Counted from the first letter of the stretch, positions 1-8,911 are shown. The stretch: DNA of 64,000 bases from Actimicrobium sp034313845 (GCF_034313845.1 NZ_JAVIWN010000004.1); one strand, 5' to 3'. Notes: generated by a model not told the origin, from the sequence alone. Made by a program: numbers and translations.

Positions 1-1
1 C

Positions 2-508
2 GCGCTGGTCGAACTGGCCAGCGGCAGCACCGTACTGCATTACTTTGCCGGCAGCGCCGAGACCACGATGCTGCTCGCGTCGAGCGCCGGTTACGGCTTC
101 GTGGCCCGCGCTGCCGACATGATCGGTCGCAACAAGGCCGGCAAAGCGTTCATCACGCTCGATGCCGGTGACTTGCCCTTGCCGCCACGCGTGCTGACGC
201 CGTCGGCCAGTGCCGTGGCCTGCCTGTCCGAACACGGCCGACTACTGGTGTTCGGCCTCGACGAACTCAAGACCATGAGCGGCGGGCGCGGCATGATTCT
301 GATGGCGCTCGAAGACGGCGAGAAACTGCTGGCCGCGCAACCGGTCAGCCAGCGCGGCGTAGTAGTGTCCGGCATCGGACGCGGCGGCAAGGCACAGGAA
401 GTCAGCCTGTCGGCCACCGGTCTGGCACCGCATATTGGCAAGCGCGCCCGCAAGGGCAAGGCGCTTGAATCGAAACTCAAACCGCACACATTGACGGCCA
501 TTTCCTGA
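2..508 (+). CDS. parC: DNA topoisomerase IV subunit A, C-terminal part (cut by window start)
   Basis: The reading frame is open from base 2, so the start lies outside the window; about 168 residues of the C-terminal beta-pinwheel are present. Visible blade-like segments include YGFVARAADMIGRNKAGKAF and a GGRGMILM stretch, the pattern of GyrA/ParC C-terminal repeats that wrap DNA. The short, ParC-like tail ends in a basic run (GKRARKGKALESKLK) and lacks the acidic tail of GyrA, which favours ParC. ParC with ParE decatenates daughter chromosomes. Its TGA overlaps the ATG of the next gene by one base, so the hydrolase downstream may be coupled to it. The family call is firm; ParC rather than GyrA is an inference. 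Confidence 0.85.
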   Translation, partial: ALVELASGSTVLHYFAGSAETTMLLASSAGYGFVARAADMIGRNKAGKAFITLDAGDLPLPPRVLTPSASAVACLSEHGRLLVFGLDELKTMSGGRGMILMALEDGEKLLAAQPVSQRGVVVSGIGRGGKAQEVSLSATGLAPHIGKRARKGKALESKLKPHTLTAIS

Positions 509-1596
509 TGCCGCGCATCATGCAATACCGGCGCGGGACTGCGCTGGCCATGGCACTGCTGTGCATGGGCTGCGCGGTGGCCGAACCTGCTGTCGACGCA
601 CCGAAGACCAATGCAGCGGCATCGCATCACACCAAGGACGGCTACCAGAACAATTATCTGGAAGGCGCGATCAGTGGCGGCTCGTTCTTCAGGTGGCAAT
701 GGGAGCGCATCACGCAAGGCGTGCCCAAGCCACCGGCAAACAATTACCAGTTCCCGGTCGATAGTCCGGACCTGCCGTGGCTGGCGCAAAATCGTAGCGT
801 CACCAGCGCAACCTGGATCGGTCATGCGACGGTGCTGATGCAGGTCAATGGCGTCAATGTCCTGACCGACCCGATCTTTTCCGAGCGGGCCTCGCCGGTC
901 AGTTTCTACGGCCCGAAACGCAAGGTGCGCGTGCCAATGACCATCGCCCAGTTGCCACATGTCGACGTGGTCGTGATCTCGCACAACCACTACGATCATC
1001 TGGATCGGCCCAGCGTGCAGCAACTCAACAAGCAGGCCGGTGGCCCGCCGCTGTTTCTGGTGCCACTGGGATTAAAGGCATGGATGGCCGACGCCGGCAT
1101 CAGCAACGTGCGCGAACTGGACTGGTGGCAGCACGTCAGCATGCCGGGCCTGGAGCTGTATCTGGTACCGGTTCAGCACTGGTCGGCACGCACACTGACC
1201 GACCGTTTCGAGACGCTATGGGGCGGCTGGATGGTGCGCACCGACGCCACTGCAGCCAAGCCGTTTTCGTTTTTCTTTGCGGGTGACACCGGCTACTCGG
1301 CCGACTTCACCGACATTGCCAAACGCTTCCCGACGACCGATCTGGCGCTGCTGCCGATCGGTGCGTACGCGCCGCGCTGGTTCATGGCACCCCAGCACGT
1401 CAACCCGACCGAGGCCGTGCGCATCCATCGCGACTTGCATGCGACGCATTCGATCGGAATCCACTGGGGCACGTTCGAGCTGACCGACGAGCCACTCGAC
1501 GAACCGCCGCAAGCGTTGATTCAAGCGCTGCAGGATGCGGCGATACCGGCCAGTCAATTCGGCGTACTGCGTCACGGCGAAACCGTCAAATTCTGA
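508..1596 (+). CDS. Metallo-beta-lactamase fold lipoprotein hydrolase (NAPE-PLD/RomA-like)
   Basis: The protein has 362 residues. The N-terminus carries a hydrophobic stretch ending in LLCMGC (Cys22), a plausible lipobox, so it is probably a membrane-anchored periplasmic lipoprotein. The metal site SHNHYDHLD (HxHxDH) is present, followed by a later AGDTGYS motif and a C-terminal GIHWGTF, the arrangement of the NAPE-PLD/UlaG-like branch of MBL proteins. Such proteins hydrolyse phosphoesters or lactones; the substrate here is unknown. It starts on the last base of the parC stop codon and is followed after 9 bp by pncB on the same strand. Fold and metal site are visible; any lipid substrate is inferred. 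Confidence 0.8.
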   Translation: MPRIMQYRRGTALAMALLCMGCAVAEPAVDAPKTNAAASHHTKDGYQNNYLEGAISGGSFFRWQWERITQGVPKPPANNYQFPVDSPDLPWLAQNRSVTSATWIGHATVLMQVNGVNVLTDPIFSERASPVSFYGPKRKVRVPMTIAQLPHVDVVVISHNHYDHLDRPSVQQLNKQAGGPPLFLVPLGLKAWMADAGISNVRELDWWQHVSMPGLELYLVPVQHWSARTLTDRFETLWGGWMVRTDATAAKPFSFFFAGDTGYSADFTDIAKRFPTTDLALLPIGAYAPRWFMAPQHVNPTEAVRIHRDLHATHSIGIHWGTFELTDEPLDEPPQALIQALQDAAIPASQFGVLRHGETVKF

Positions 1597-1605
1597 GTCA
1601 CGCCC

Positions 1606-2796
1606 ATGCCACCGATCATTCACAGCCTGCTCGATACCGATCTCTACAAGTTCACGATGTGGCAGGCGCTGCTGCACCGTCATCCCGATGCGCAGAGCGA
1701 GTACGCGTTCACCTGTCGCAACACGCCCACGTATCCGCTGGCGCAACTGCTTGCCGATGTCGAACGCGAACTCGATCACCTGTGCGTGCTGACCTTTGCC
1801 GACGACGAACTCGATTACCTGCGCAGCCTGCGCTACATGAAAAGTGACTTCGTTGATTTTCTGACGGTGTTCCGTTTCCAGCGCAAGTTCATCCGCGTCG
1901 AGGTCGATGGCGAGACGCTGTATATCCATGCGCGTGGTCCGCAAGTGCATGTCACCGGCTTCGAAATTTTCGTGCTGGCAATTGTCAATGAGCTGTACTT
2001 CCGACGCGCCGACCAGGACGCTGCGCTGGTCGAAGGACGCCACCGCCTGCAGGAAAAAATCGCCCTGCTGCGCGCGTTTGGCGACGAACCGGAACGCAAG
2101 AAACCTTTCGCCTTTTTCGACTTCGGGACGCGCCGGCGCTTTTCTGGTGCCTGGCATGATGAAGTCATACGCACGCTGGCCACCAGCGTGCCGCAACACT
2201 TCAAAGGCACCTCGAATGTCTGGCTGGCGCGCAAATACAAGCTGACACCGATCGGCACGATGGCGCACGAGTACCTGCAGTCGTACCAGTCGTTCGGCGT
2301 GCGGCTGCGCGACTTCCAGAAAGTCGCGCTGGAAGACTGGGTCCAGGAATACCGCGGCGACCTCGGCATTGCGCTCACCGACGTGGTCGGGATGGATGCA
2401 TTCCTGACCGACTTCGACCTGTACTTCGCCAAGCTGTTCGATGGCTTGCGCCATGATTCGGGCGACCCGATTATCTGGGGTGAAAAAGCACTGGCCCATT
2501 ACGCCAAGTTACGGATCGATACGCAAACCAAGCGGCTGGTGTTTTCGGATGGCCTTGACTTGCCACTGGCACTGGCGCTCTACCGGCACTTTGCCGACCG
2601 TGTCCAGACCGGCTTTGGCATCGGCACCAATCTGTCCAACGATGTCGGTCTGGTGCCGCTCAATATCGTCATGAAGCTCATCATCTGCAATGATCAGCCG
2701 GTCGCCAAGCTGTCGGATTCACCGGGCAAGACGATGTGTACCGACGAGACTTTTCTGGCGTATTTGCGGCAGGTGTTTCATCATCCGGCGGTCTAG
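1606..2796 (+). CDS. pncB: Nicotinate phosphoribosyltransferase
   Basis: This 396-residue protein matches the usual bacterial PncB length (about 400). It starts PPIIHSLLDTDLYKFTMWQA, the family N-terminus that makes up part of the substrate pocket, and has GTMAHE with His221, equivalent to the phosphorylated catalytic histidine. GLRHDSGDP and GIGTNLSNDVG are the phosphate and phosphoribosyl binding loops. The enzyme joins nicotinate to PRPP with ATP hydrolysis, the first step of the Preiss-Handler NAD salvage route, in the cytoplasm. Its start lies 9 bp after the MBL gene, so the two may be cotranscribed. No oddities are seen. Confidence 0.96.
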   Translation: MPPIIHSLLDTDLYKFTMWQALLHRHPDAQSEYAFTCRNTPTYPLAQLLADVERELDHLCVLTFADDELDYLRSLRYMKSDFVDFLTVFRFQRKFIRVEVDGETLYIHARGPQVHVTGFEIFVLAIVNELYFRRADQDAALVEGRHRLQEKIALLRAFGDEPERKKPFAFFDFGTRRRFSGAWHDEVIRTLATSVPQHFKGTSNVWLARKYKLTPIGTMAHEYLQSYQSFGVRLRDFQKVALEDWVQEYRGDLGIALTDVVGMDAFLTDFDLYFAKLFDGLRHDSGDPIIWGEKALAHYAKLRIDTQTKRLVFSDGLDLPLALALYRHFADRVQTGFGIGTNLSNDVGLVPLNIVMKLIICNDQPVAKLSDSPGKTMCTDETFLAYLRQVFHHPAV

Positions 2797-2953
2797 AGGA
2801 GTCGCGGTGACGAGCAAGCAGCGGAATTTTTTGGGTCACTTTTTCAAGTAACGAACAGTTGATTTGACGAGGAACAATGACCGGTTGAAATTTGCAGGCA
2901 TGCTGATCTCGTTGACTGACTTTACGTCCTACCCAACCTGAAAAGATGACGCC

Positions 2954-3496
2954 ATGGCACCCCGCACAAAATCGCCTTCGCCAAAGAAATCCGACACGCC
3001 CTATCCGACTAGTGAAGCAACCCAAGCACTTGCTTGCGAGGAAATGAAAGCGGCTGAGTATGCCGTTGCCACGACCTTCCGTCATGCGTACAGGTCGTCA
3101 TCCGTCGAGAAAATCGCCGAAATCCGCAGCGGGGTACCGGTCACACGGCTGCATCATCTCGCGCAAGAAATGGCGCTACCGCAATCGACAGTGACAGGCT
3201 ACCTGGGACTGTCGCGCTCCAGCGTCCGCCACAAGACGGACGAAAAACGCATGCTGACCAAGGATGCCGGAGCACTCGTCATCGGCATCGAATCGCTGAT
3301 CGGACAGGTCGACACCATGGTCGCGGAATCCGGCGACCCGACCGGCTTCTCGGCAGCACAGTGGGTGGCGTCGTGGATCAGCACACCGAATCCGGTCATG
3401 GGCGGCGTCGCGCCATCGACCTTCATGGATACCATTGAAGGTCAACACATGGTGGCTGGCATTCTGGCCATGGCGCAGACCAGTGCGTACGCGTGA
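2954..3496 (+). CDS. Xre/MbcA/ParS-family antitoxin of a RES toxin
   Basis: The 180-residue protein has a Lys/Pro-rich N-terminus, a central helix-turn-helix-like segment (LAQEMALPQSTVTGYLGLSRSSVRHK) and a C-terminal DUF2384-type toxin-binding domain with GFSAAQWVASWISTPNPVMGG, the motif that plugs the RES active site. It should both neutralise the toxin and repress the operon. Its TGA overlaps the GTG of the RES gene by four bases (GTGA), the standard antitoxin-first arrangement. The preceding 157-bp gap after pncB should hold the promoter. The pairing with RES makes the assignment secure although sequence conservation in the N-terminal half is low. Confidence 0.88.
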   Translation: MAPRTKSPSPKKSDTPYPTSEATQALACEEMKAAEYAVATTFRHAYRSSSVEKIAEIRSGVPVTRLHHLAQEMALPQSTVTGYLGLSRSSVRHKTDEKRMLTKDAGALVIGIESLIGQVDTMVAESGDPTGFSAAQWVASWISTPNPVMGGVAPSTFMDTIEGQHMVAGILAMAQTSAYA

Positions 3497-3963
3497 CGGT
3501 CACGATCTGGCGCATTGCCGTCGAGGCACCGGGTTGGAGTGCGGATGATCTGAGCGGCGCCAGCGCGCAGCGCAGCGGCGGACGCTGGAACAGTGCGGGC
3601 AAGGCAGCGCTGTATTGCACCTCGTCGATCGCGCTGGCAGCGCTTGAAACGCTGGCGCATTTGCGTGGCAATGCGCTGCCGTTCAATCGTTATCTGGTCA
3701 AGGTGAGCGTTCCGAAAGCAGTGTGGAAACGGCGCGAAGTGCTTGCGCCACTGCCGGGTGGCTGGGATGCCGAGCCAGCCGGAATGAGCAGCCGTCGGGC
3801 TGGCGACAACTGGCTCGCAGGACGCAGCGCATCAATCCTGGTCGTGCCTTCTGCGATCGTGCCTGATGAAGATAATTTCCTGGTCAATCCCGATCATGCC
3901 GATGCCGGCAAGGTGCTCGCGTCAACGACAAAGAGATGGATTTACGATCCGCGTTTTTTTTGA
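3493..3963 (+). CDS. RES-domain toxin (NAD+-consuming)
   Basis: The 156-residue protein begins at a GTG overlapping the antitoxin stop. The RES signature is visible: IWRIA near the N-terminus, GGRWN (the conserved Arg), ALETLAH (the conserved Glu) and GRSASILVVPSAIVPDEDNFLVNP containing the conserved Ser and the late (E/D)xNxLxNP motif. Characterised RES toxins degrade or phosphorolyse NAD+ and stop growth. It sits two genes from pncB, an NAD salvage enzyme; this may be coincidence but is worth noting. The coding sequence ends in eight T directly before TGA. The family is firm; the exact chemistry (NADase or phosphorylase) cannot be read from the sequence. Confidence 0.9.
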   Translation: MTVTIWRIAVEAPGWSADDLSGASAQRSGGRWNSAGKAALYCTSSIALAALETLAHLRGNALPFNRYLVKVSVPKAVWKRREVLAPLPGGWDAEPAGMSSRRAGDNWLAGRSASILVVPSAIVPDEDNFLVNPDHADAGKVLASTTKRWIYDPRFF

Positions 3964-4011
3964 TGTCGATACGACTGCTCCCGTGCCAGTGACATGCCAA
4001 GCGCCGCAGAC

Positions 4012-4929
4012 TTATCCGCCCAGCACGACCCGCGCCGCTGCCAGATCCCACGCCGCCTGCCCCACTGTCTTGAAGACCGGCAGCAAGGCCGATGCGGGCA
4101 AGCCGCCATCGAGCACCGATGCCAATCCGCGCACCGCCGTCCAGTCAACCTGCGCCTGAATCAGGTCGCCCGCTTCATGCTGCGCGCCAGCGAGATCATC
4201 GACGACAATCTGTCGCGCCTGCAGCAGCGCCGCCGGAAACTCAGCCATCTCCGGCTTGAACGCACCCACACCGATAGCCAGTGTGCCGGCATCGAGTTGC
4301 GCGGGAATCACCGGCGTGCGCGAGGTCGTCAGGGCAATGAGGACGTCCGTCACCGGCACCGCGTCGAACTGGCTGGACAACGCGATCGCCTTGACCTGCG
4401 GATACCGCAGGCGCAGTGCCGCGCAGAACAGTTCGGCCTTGGCGACATCACGCGCCGCAATCCGGAATTGGCCGACACCGAAGAACTCGATCAGCGCTTC
4501 GGCATGCGCCAGGGCCTGCACACCGGTGCCGATCAGCAGCGCCGATGCCGGTGGTCGCGGCAGCAGCGTTTGAATACCCAGCAGCGTGACAGCGGCCGTG
4601 CGTCGTGCGGTCACGGTCGGACCATCGAGCAGCGCCAGCCGCCGTCCGGTCGCCGACTCAAACACGATGACTTCGCCCTGAATGACCGGCAAGCCGTGAC
4701 GCGCATTGTCCGGATGGACGGTGATCAGCTTGGTCACGCCGATATCGCTGGCGGTGGCCGGCATGCACAGCAAGACACCGCCGCCATCAAGCGGAACCAC
4801 CAGTCGCTCGGGCGAGCGAATCTGGCTGGCTGCCAACTCACGCGCAGCCACCGCGATCGCTGGCACCAACCGTGCATACGGCAGCGACTGCGCGGTCTGT
4901 TCGGCGTTGAGCGTGCGCACGGTCAGCAT
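4012..4929 (-). CDS. Ornithine cyclodeaminase/mu-crystallin family reductase
   Basis: The 305-residue protein starts MLTVRTLNAEQ; this start overlaps the stop of the upstream aminotransferase by seven bases and is preferred to longer in-frame extensions. Features of the family are the substrate Arg/Lys region SPERLVVPL and GVTKLITVHPDN, and a Rossmann NAD(P)-binding segment ALLIGTGVQALAHAEAL. Members either cyclise ornithine to proline or, more often in proteobacteria, reduce pyrroline-2-carboxylate or piperideine-2-carboxylate. Being coupled to an aminotransferase and close to a RidA imine deaminase suggests a cyclic-imine reduction role in amino acid catabolism. That role is inference; the fold is clear. 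Confidence 0.85.
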   Translation of the reverse strand: MLTVRTLNAEQTAQSLPYARLVPAIAVAARELAASQIRSPERLVVPLDGGGVLLCMPATASDIGVTKLITVHPDNARHGLPVIQGEVIVFESATGRRLALLDGPTVTARRTAAVTLLGIQTLLPRPPASALLIGTGVQALAHAEALIEFFGVGQFRIAARDVAKAELFCAALRLRYPQVKAIALSSQFDAVPVTDVLIALTTSRTPVIPAQLDAGTLAIGVGAFKPEMAEFPAALLQARQIVVDDLAGAQHEAGDLIQAQVDWTAVRGLASVLDGGLPASALLPVFKTVGQAAWDLAAARVVLGG

Positions 4930-6116
4930 TGTGCGGCGATCAGTTTGCCGAGCTTTTCGATGCCTTCGCGGATGCGTTCCGGCGTGACGGTGACGAAGCT
5001 CAGGCGCAGCGTGTTGCGCACCGGGTTGTTGGCATAAAACGGCGCGCCGGGTACGAACGCGACATTTTGCGCAATCGCCTGATCGAGCAATTGCATGCTG
5101 TCGATCTGTGCCGGCAGCGTGACCCAGATGAACATGCCGCCCTCCGGTTGGGTCCACGTTACACCGGCCGGAAAAAAATCCGTGAGTGCCGCCAGCATTG
5201 CTGCGCACCGTTCGGCGTAGAGCGCACGGATGGTCGGGATGTGGGACTCGAGAAAACCATCCTTGACCACTTCATGCACGACCATTTGCGTCAGCGTCGC
5301 GGTGTGCAGGTCGGCCGCTTGCTTGGCCAGTTCCAGCTTGCGCACCAGCACCTTCGGTGCCACCACATACCCGAGCCGGATGCCGGGCGTCAGCGTTTTC
5401 GAGAACGATCCCATATAGACCACGCCTTCGGGATGCATGGTCAGCATCCTCGGTAGCGGTGCGGCGCGGTAACTCAGTGCGCCGTACGGATCGTCTTCGA
5501 TCAGTGGCAAGCCAAGTCGGGCGCACGTATCGACCAGCGCAAGTCGACGCTCCAGCGACAGCGTGCGTCCGGTCGGATTCTGAAAATTGGGTAAGGCATA
5601 CAGCAGGCGTGCATCAGCGGCCACCGACGCCACCGCCTCCGGCAGCAAGCCGGCATCATCGGTCGGCAGCGAGACAAACTCGGGACCATAGACCGAAAAA
5701 GCTTGCAGCGCACCGAGATAACTCGGCGTCTCGACCAGCACCTTGCTGCCTTCGTCAATGAGGACCTTGCCCAGCAGATCGAGCGCCTGCTGCGACCCCG
5801 ACACCATCAGCACCTCCTCCGGCTCAATCGTCACACCGGGAATCGACAGCGAATTGGCCACCCATTCGCGCAGCGGCAAATAGCCATCGGTCGGTCCGTA
5901 TTGCAACGCAACCCGGCCATTGGTCGACAGGACCTTGTCGAACGCTGCCTGCATGCGCGCGATCGGAAACGTATCCGGCGACGGCAGGCCACCGGCAAAT
6001 GAAATGACTTCCGGCCGTACCGCGATCTTCAGGATTTCGCGGATGACGGAGCCTTGCATCCGCATCGCGCGTTCGGAAAATTGCCAGGGTATCGGGGTCG
6101 ATTGGGGAGTGGGCAT
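4923..6116 (-). CDS. PLP-dependent aminotransferase, class I/II (2-aminoadipate aminotransferase-like)
   Basis: The chosen start (MPTPQSTPIPWQFSERA) gives 397 residues, the family norm; an upstream in-frame extension would run into the RidA gene. Visible motifs are FAGGLPSPDTFP, the N-terminal loop typical of LysN/MocR-like aminotransferases, YALPNFQNPTG, EDDPYG, and GSFSKTLTPGIRLGY with the PLP-binding lysine. It transfers an amino group to a 2-oxo acid in the cytoplasm; 2-aminoadipate or branched-chain or aromatic amino acids are typical substrates. It precedes and overlaps the cyclodeaminase-type reductase and follows RidA by 109 bp, so the three look like one unit. Confidence 0.88.
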   Translation of the reverse strand: MPTPQSTPIPWQFSERAMRMQGSVIREILKIAVRPEVISFAGGLPSPDTFPIARMQAAFDKVLSTNGRVALQYGPTDGYLPLREWVANSLSIPGVTIEPEEVLMVSGSQQALDLLGKVLIDEGSKVLVETPSYLGALQAFSVYGPEFVSLPTDDAGLLPEAVASVAADARLLYALPNFQNPTGRTLSLERRLALVDTCARLGLPLIEDDPYGALSYRAAPLPRMLTMHPEGVVYMGSFSKTLTPGIRLGYVVAPKVLVRKLELAKQAADLHTATLTQMVVHEVVKDGFLESHIPTIRALYAERCAAMLAALTDFFPAGVTWTQPEGGMFIWVTLPAQIDSMQLLDQAIAQNVAFVPGAPFYANNPVRNTLRLSFVTVTPERIREGIEKLGKLIAAQC

Positions 6117-6225
6117 GATGGTCTCGGGGTAGCAAAGGGGTTCAGGCTGGCTTGTGGCTGCCTTCGGAACGAACGGCGCCGGATAGGTACCGTTCGATGG
6201 ATTCACGCTCAATGAGCCGCAGCGA

Positions 6226-6690
6226 TCAGGCCGGGCGAATCTCGGCAATCATTTCGATTTCGACACACGCGCCCATCGGGATTTGCGCGACACCAAAGGC
6301 CGAACGGGCATGCTTGCCCTGCTCGCCAAACAGTTCGCCGATCAGCTCCGACGCGCCGTTGGTGACCAGGTGCTGCTCGGTGAAGTCACCGGTCGAATTG
6401 ACCAGACTCATCAGCTTGACGATGCGCGTGACCCGGTTGAGGTCGCCGCCACACGCTGCCTGCAAGGTAGCGAGCAGGTCGATGGCGATACCGCGTGCGG
6501 CCAGTTTGCCTTCTTCGGTGCTGATGTTCTTGCCGAACTGGCCGACCCAGACCTTGCCCTCTTTCTTGGCGAGATGGCCGGACAGGAACACGGTGTTACC
6601 GGTCTGGACCGCCATCACATAGGCAGCGGCTGGCGCAGCGGTGGCGGGTAGTTCGATATTGAGGGCGCTCAGTTTGTCGTAGACGGACAT
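6226..6690 (-). CDS. RidA/YjgF-family enamine/imine deaminase-like protein
   Basis: With the start at MSVYDKLSALNIELP the protein has 154 residues, fitting the longer RidA subfamily of about 150 residues. The family features AVQTGNTVFLSGHLAKKEGKVW, RGIAIDLLATLQAACGGDLNRVTRIVKLM and the C-terminal IPMGACVEIEMIAEI are present. RidA proteins hydrolyse reactive 2-aminoacrylate-type imines released by PLP enzymes. The typical catalytic Arg in the C-terminal region of canonical RidA (GARVEIE) is replaced by GACVEIE here, as in other members of this longer group, so deaminase activity is not certain. It precedes an aminotransferase, a sensible partner. Confidence 0.85.
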   Translation of the reverse strand: MSVYDKLSALNIELPATAAPAAAYVMAVQTGNTVFLSGHLAKKEGKVWVGQFGKNISTEEGKLAARGIAIDLLATLQAACGGDLNRVTRIVKLMSLVNSTGDFTEQHLVTNGASELIGELFGEQGKHARSAFGVAQIPMGACVEIEMIAEIRPA

Positions 6691-6781
6691 GGTGGTCTCC
6701 AGAAAAAAGATTGCCGGCGGCACCTGCCACCGGCCAGTAAAGATTTCATACCGCATTATCGCCGCTATACGGCAGCAGGTT

Positions 6782-7384
6782 TCACATCCAGATCGCCGCC
6801 GCCGCATACAGCGTCAGCACGACCATCACGACGCAAAACACGCGCTGCCATTTCGGCTGTGCCAGATAGCGCCGTAGCACCGAACCGGCACCGGCCCAGA
6901 CGGCGATACACGGCAGATTCACTGCACAAAATACCAGACAGAACAACGCAATGGCCAGCGCCACCGGTTGCACTTCCGGCAGAAAAGCCGCCACGCCGGT
7001 AATCGCCATGACCCAGGCTTTCGGATTGGCGAACTGAAACAGCGCCGCACCGAGGAAGCTCATCGGCCGCTGATCTTCGCCTTCGTCCTTGCGAAACGCG
7101 ATGCGGCGCAATTGCCAGGCCAGATAGACCAGATAACCGGAGCCAGCCACTTTCAGGCCGAGATGCAGCGCCGGCACCGCCAGGATCAGGCTGCCGATGC
7201 CCATCGCGCACAACGCCAGCATTACGCCGAAGCCGAACGCAATCCCGAGCATGTGCGGAATCGAGCGCATAAAACCAAAGCGAATGCCCGATGAGGTCAG
7301 CATGATGTTGTTCGGTCCCGGCGTGATCGACGAGACGAAGGCAAACACGACAAGGGGAAGCAACGAGACCAACAGAGGAGGCAT
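6782..7384 (-). CDS. LysE/RhtB-family amino acid exporter
   Basis: The protein has 200 residues from the ATG at 7384; a GTG nine bases upstream is an alternative start. Several hydrophobic segments alternate with short loops, as in the six-helix LysE fold. The family hallmark SSITPGPNNIMLTSSGIRFG lies at residues 18-37. ANPKAWVMA in the middle is the second conserved loop. It should export an amino acid or derivative across the inner membrane by proton antiport. It is divergent from the MocR regulator gene and shares a 100-bp regulatory region with it, so that regulator probably controls it. Confidence 0.9.
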   Translation of the reverse strand: MPPLLVSLLPLVVFAFVSSITPGPNNIMLTSSGIRFGFMRSIPHMLGIAFGFGVMLALCAMGIGSLILAVPALHLGLKVAGSGYLVYLAWQLRRIAFRKDEGEDQRPMSFLGAALFQFANPKAWVMAITGVAAFLPEVQPVALAIALFCLVFCAVNLPCIAVWAGAGSVLRRYLAQPKWQRVFCVVMVVLTLYAAAAIWM

Positions 7385-7420
7385 AAGCAGCACCGTAAGC
7401 AGGAAGAGACTTCATCGTAA

Positions 7421-7495
7421 TCGACAACACCAGTACAGCACCAGTACAATTAGCCATTCATTTCAGTAGACTGTCACGGTGTCATGGCCAGTACA
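7421..7495 (+). promoter_or_regulatory. Promoter and direct-repeat operator between lysE-like and MocR-type genes
   Basis: CACCAGTACA occurs twice as direct repeats at 7428-7437 and 7439-7448, 11 bp apart (one helical turn), and CCAGTACA recurs at 7488-7495 inside the regulator start. A plus-strand promoter fits the same place: TCGACA (7421-7426), 18 bp, TACAAT (7445-7450). MocR/PdxR regulators are known to bind direct repeats, so this is probably the autoregulatory and lysE-controlling operator. The repeats are seen; the binding is inferred. Confidence 0.55.
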
Positions 7496-8908
7496 AATCC
7501 CCCGCTCCTCTTGCGCGACAGCGCCGAATCGCTGGTCGAACAAATCGTCCGTTCGGTGGGCTTGCGCATTGACGACAAGCTTTTGCGCACCGGAGCGCGG
7601 ATGCCGTCGATCCGGCAGTTTTCCGATCTGCATGAGGTCTCGCGCTTCACGGTGGTGGAAGCCTATGACAGGCTGGTCGCCAAAGGCTATCTGGAATCGC
7701 GTCGTGGCTCGGGGTTTTATGTGCGCGAGCGGCATGCGATGGCCCGCGCCGGACGGCATCCGGATACCTCCACTGCGATGCCGCCCAAGCTCGATGTCGT
7801 CTGGCTGGTGCGCAACATGTTCCGCCAGTTGCCACCACAAAAAATGCCCGGCAGCGGCTTGCTGCCCAACGACTGGCTCGATGCCGACCTGATCGGCAGT
7901 GCGTTGCGCTCGGTCGGTCGCAGCAACCAGAATCTGCTGCTGCAGTACGGGGTGCCGCAGGGATTTTTGCCACTGCGCCAGCAACTGCAACTGAAGCTGG
8001 CTGAACTCGACATTGCCTCCACGCCCGAACAGTTCATCACCACCAGCGGTGTGACGCAGGGGCTCGATCTGGTAGCGCGGCATTTTTTGCAACCGGGTGA
8101 CACGATCTTTGTCGATGACCCGGCCTGGTTCCTGATGTTCGGTTCGTTCTCGCTGCTCGGGGCCAAGGTGATCGGCATCCCGCGTCTGGCCGATGGTCCC
8201 GATATCGCGCGACTGGCAGAGATGGCCGCGCTGCACAAGCCGCGTCTGTACGTGATTAATTCGGTACTCCATAACCCCAGCTCGACCTCGCTGTCGGCCG
8301 CCAAGGCGTTCCAGATTTTGAAGCTGGCCGAACAGCATGACTTCATGATCATCGAGGATGACATCTACTGCGACATGCATCCGGGCGGTGCCACCCGCAT
8401 CGCCGCGCTGGACCAGTTGCAGCGCGTGATTTACCTCGGTGGATTTTCCAAGACGCTGGCGGCCAACCTGCGCGTCGGCTTCATTGCGACCTCGCCCGAA
8501 CTGGCGATCCAGCTGGCCGACCGCAAGATCCTGTCGGCGCTGACCACCAGCGAAATCGGCGAACGCGTGATCTACAAGATCCTGTCCGAAGGCCGCTACC
8601 GCAAGCACCTGGACCGCCTGCGCAGCCGCCTCGACAGCGTGCGCGACAAGACCATACGCCGACTCGACAGCATCGGTATTCGCGTTGATACCGGCAGCAC
8701 CAGCGGCATGTTCGTCTGGGCCGATGCCGGCTGCGACACCAATGCGCTGACCGAAAAAGCCATGGCCGACGGCATGTTGCTTGCACCGGGTTGCCTGTTC
8801 TCGCCACGCCAGTTGCCGTCGCAGCGAATGCGGATCAATGTGGCGGCGATGGAGGATGCGGCGGTGTGGCGGTTTCTGGAGCGGGAGGTGGGGGCGGCGC
8901 GGGAATGA
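7484..8908 (+). CDS. MocR/PdxR-family transcriptional regulator (GntR HTH + aminotransferase-like domain)
   Basis: The 474-residue protein has an N-terminal winged helix at about residues 10-80 (GARMPSIRQFSDLHEVSRFTV, then EAYDRLVAKGYLESRRGSGFYV), a linker, and a fold-type I aminotransferase domain from about 130. The PLP features are VINSVLHNPSSTS, EDDIYCDMHPGG and GGFSKTLAANLRVGF, the Lys forming the aldimine. Such proteins sense PLP or an amino-acid adduct and act as activators. It is divergent from a LysE-type exporter, its probable target. The last 240 bp of the gene occur again at 9422-9661. Confidence 0.92.
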   Translation: MASTNPPLLLRDSAESLVEQIVRSVGLRIDDKLLRTGARMPSIRQFSDLHEVSRFTVVEAYDRLVAKGYLESRRGSGFYVRERHAMARAGRHPDTSTAMPPKLDVVWLVRNMFRQLPPQKMPGSGLLPNDWLDADLIGSALRSVGRSNQNLLLQYGVPQGFLPLRQQLQLKLAELDIASTPEQFITTSGVTQGLDLVARHFLQPGDTIFVDDPAWFLMFGSFSLLGAKVIGIPRLADGPDIARLAEMAALHKPRLYVINSVLHNPSSTSLSAAKAFQILKLAEQHDFMIIEDDIYCDMHPGGATRIAALDQLQRVIYLGGFSKTLAANLRVGFIATSPELAIQLADRKILSALTTSEIGERVIYKILSEGRYRKHLDRLRSRLDSVRDKTIRRLDSIGIRVDTGSTSGMFVWADAGCDTNALTEKAMADGMLLAPGCLFSPRQLPSQRMRINVAAMEDAAVWRFLEREVGAARE

Positions 8909-8911
8909 TTG
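8672..8911 (+). repeat. Direct repeat copy 1 (3' end of MocR-type gene)
   Basis: This stretch, the last part of the regulator gene, is repeated at 9422-9661 in the same orientation. By eye about 125 bases from 8691 are identical; the 3' portion has around nine substitutions and the 5' edge has several T/C changes and one single-base gap. The two copies enclose the orphan antitoxin gene. Confidence 0.9.

Noticed and set aside
1216..2499. 427-residue minus-strand frame opposite the MBL and pncB genes
   Set aside because: Covers the ends of two certain genes in antisense.
3953..3960. Eight T at the end of the RES gene as a terminator
   Set aside because: No stable stem precedes the run and it is part of the coding sequence.
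3994..5037. 347-residue plus-strand frame opposite the cyclodeaminase-type gene
   Set aside because: Arg/Gln-rich shadow with no family features.
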